Source of the DNA: Limnanthes douglasii subsp. nivea | Lineage: Eukaryota; Streptophyta; Magnoliopsida; Brassicales; Limnanthaceae | DNA: 64,000 nucleotides | NCBI GenBank assembly: GCA_036936605.1 | Contig: JAUPFV010000005.1 | Span: forward strand, 149,173,195 to 149,237,194 | Reading direction: 5' to 3' | In this document: positions 63,185-64,000 of the stretch, piece by piece | Numbering within the stretch: the stretch's first letter is position 1 | Layout: each line of letters starts with the position of its first letter | The notes under the pieces: generated by a model | Told to the model about the DNA's origin: nothing | Seen by the model: the letters and a program-made list of their open reading frames with translations, nothing else | The model's database searches: none | Program-made: the position numbers and the translations under genes

Positions 63185-63760
63185 ATGTTTTTCGACTTCA
63201 TGAATATGAATAAAGTTTGTCTTAATAACCCGCTCCTGGTACTAATAGTAAACCAACTAGTAGATTTTACATCAGGTAATGAACGTTTTTCGTTCACGGA
63301 TGCTTATTATCGTTACCGTCAAATCAAGGTGCATCCTTCAGATCAGGAGAGCATAATTTTTACGACAGTTTGGGGTCTGCATTTCTATATAATAATATAT
63401 TTTGGGTTTGAAACACTAAGGCAACTTATCAAAGGTTGGTTAACAAAGCGTTTGCCTCTCAAATTATAAGAAATTTTGAGGTCTATATCATTGATTTACT
63501 TGTAAAAATGGCTTGGAGTAGAGGTATATCTCTCATCTCGTGGGAACCTTTCAAAAACTTATAGATGTTAACCTAAATCTTAATATAGAGAAGTGCATAT
63601 TTGGAATTAGGTCCGAAAAGTTTTTTGGGTACATGGTTAGTGAAAATAGCATCGAGGCTGATCTGACACAGTTAAAGGCTTCGACTTCCATGCACCCACC
63701 TCGGACCATCAATTAGGTTCAGATATTGATTGATAAACTTTTAGCACTAAACAGGTTTAT
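63185..63760 (+). pseudogene. Gypsy reverse transcriptase remnant
   Basis: MFFDFMNMNKVCLNNPL, NQLVDFTSGNERFSFTDAYY and RYRQIKVHPSDQESIIFTT match the first RT motifs. VYIIDLLVK (about 63,485) stands at the active-site box, where DD is changed. KSFLGTWLV and the PPRTI-like segment follow near 63,620-63,710. Frames change several times, so it is dead. Confidence 0.8.
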
Positions 63761-64000
63761 GTTCTGATCTTTGGAAAAATTTACCTCATTATTCCAAGTG
63801 CTATGAAAAGCTAACAATTTTAGTGGATTGATCAATGTGATGAAGCGTTTTGTAAGATAAAACGACTGATTTCCTCTTCGTAAATCCTATCTAAGCTTAG
63901 CTCATGAGAGACATTACATGTGTATGATGTCGATTCTTGCAGCAAACGTTTCGGATAAACCATGCTATGAGATAGGCCGAAGCACACAAGGATCATCTAG

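Larger units (their letters stand above)
59100..64000 (+). mobile_element. Ty3/gypsy gag-pol remnant, split by a MITE, runs off the window
   Basis: Plus-strand gypsy element with gag, protease and RT in order, interrupted at 59,818-60,721 by a MULE-type MITE and cut by the window end within the RT-RNase H region. The 5' start is approximate; no LTR was identified. It appears unrelated by position to the other gypsy fragments but is of the same general type, with a gag tail of the KFCKYHNDxxH form. Confidence 0.75.

Noticed and set aside
59100..64000. Endogenous pararetrovirus (caulimovirus-like) insertion
   Set aside because: The gag capsid motif, gag-tail form and RT motifs fit plant Ty3/gypsy; no movement-protein region was seen.

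Overview
The window is AT-rich nuclear DNA from a flowering plant, most likely a eudicot; I cannot name the species. Evidence: spliced genes with GT/AG introns, a chloroplast-targeted leaf-type ferredoxin-NADP reductase, plant-only families (ARO armadillo proteins, cold-shock proteins with seven CCHC knuckles), and plant transposon families (L1-type LINEs with RNase H, Ty3/gypsy elements, MULEs, a Stowaway MITE).

Only four host genes are convincing, all on the minus strand: a thaumatin-like protein (23.4-24.3 kb, 2 exons), a cold-shock-domain/zinc-knuckle RNA chaperone (42.7-43.6 kb, 1 coding exon), leaf-type FNR (53.1-55.7 kb, 9 exons rebuilt here base by base) and an ARO-type armadillo protein (56.4-58.3 kb, 1 exon). 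As I recall, the same families are neighbours in Arabidopsis, split over two blocks (TLP-CSP1-ARO3 on chromosome 4, FNR1-ARO2 on chromosome 5). The window would then show an unsplit, ancestral-like order.

Almost everything else is transposon debris. 0.9-6.6 kb: decayed LINE, plus strand. 8.3-10.2 kb: MULE transposase remnant with a C-terminal OTU-like peptidase domain. 10.9-12.0 kb: gypsy integrase remnant. 12.1-12.7 kb: hAT-like MITE. 12.7-13.9 kb: weak gypsy-type transposon protein. 15.9-22.4 kb: full-length, recent LINE on the minus strand with a 17-bp target-site duplication. 23.0-23.3 kb: Stowaway MITE. 25.3-29.0 kb: third, very decayed LINE. 31.3-36.3 kb: MULE carrying a plant-mobile-domain pseudogene facing a transposase-OTU pseudogene, with a small cluster of E2F-like sites between them. 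36.5-38.4 kb: gypsy protease/RT remnant. 41.0-41.6 kb: unclassified inverted-repeat element. 45.6-48.7 kb: gypsy gag/protease fragments. 51.2-52.0 kb: unidentified broken coding remnant. 59.1-64.0 kb: gypsy gag-pol remnant, split by a 904-bp MULE-type MITE that has a perfect 9-bp target duplication and a long internal hairpin.

The most notable points are the collinear gene set, the two transposase-OTU remnants, the nested MITE with its palindrome, the overlapping ORF1/ORF2 start-stop junctions in two LINEs, and many near-perfect tandem duplications of about 22-56 bp in the repeat fraction. I saw no tRNA, rRNA or CRISPR.
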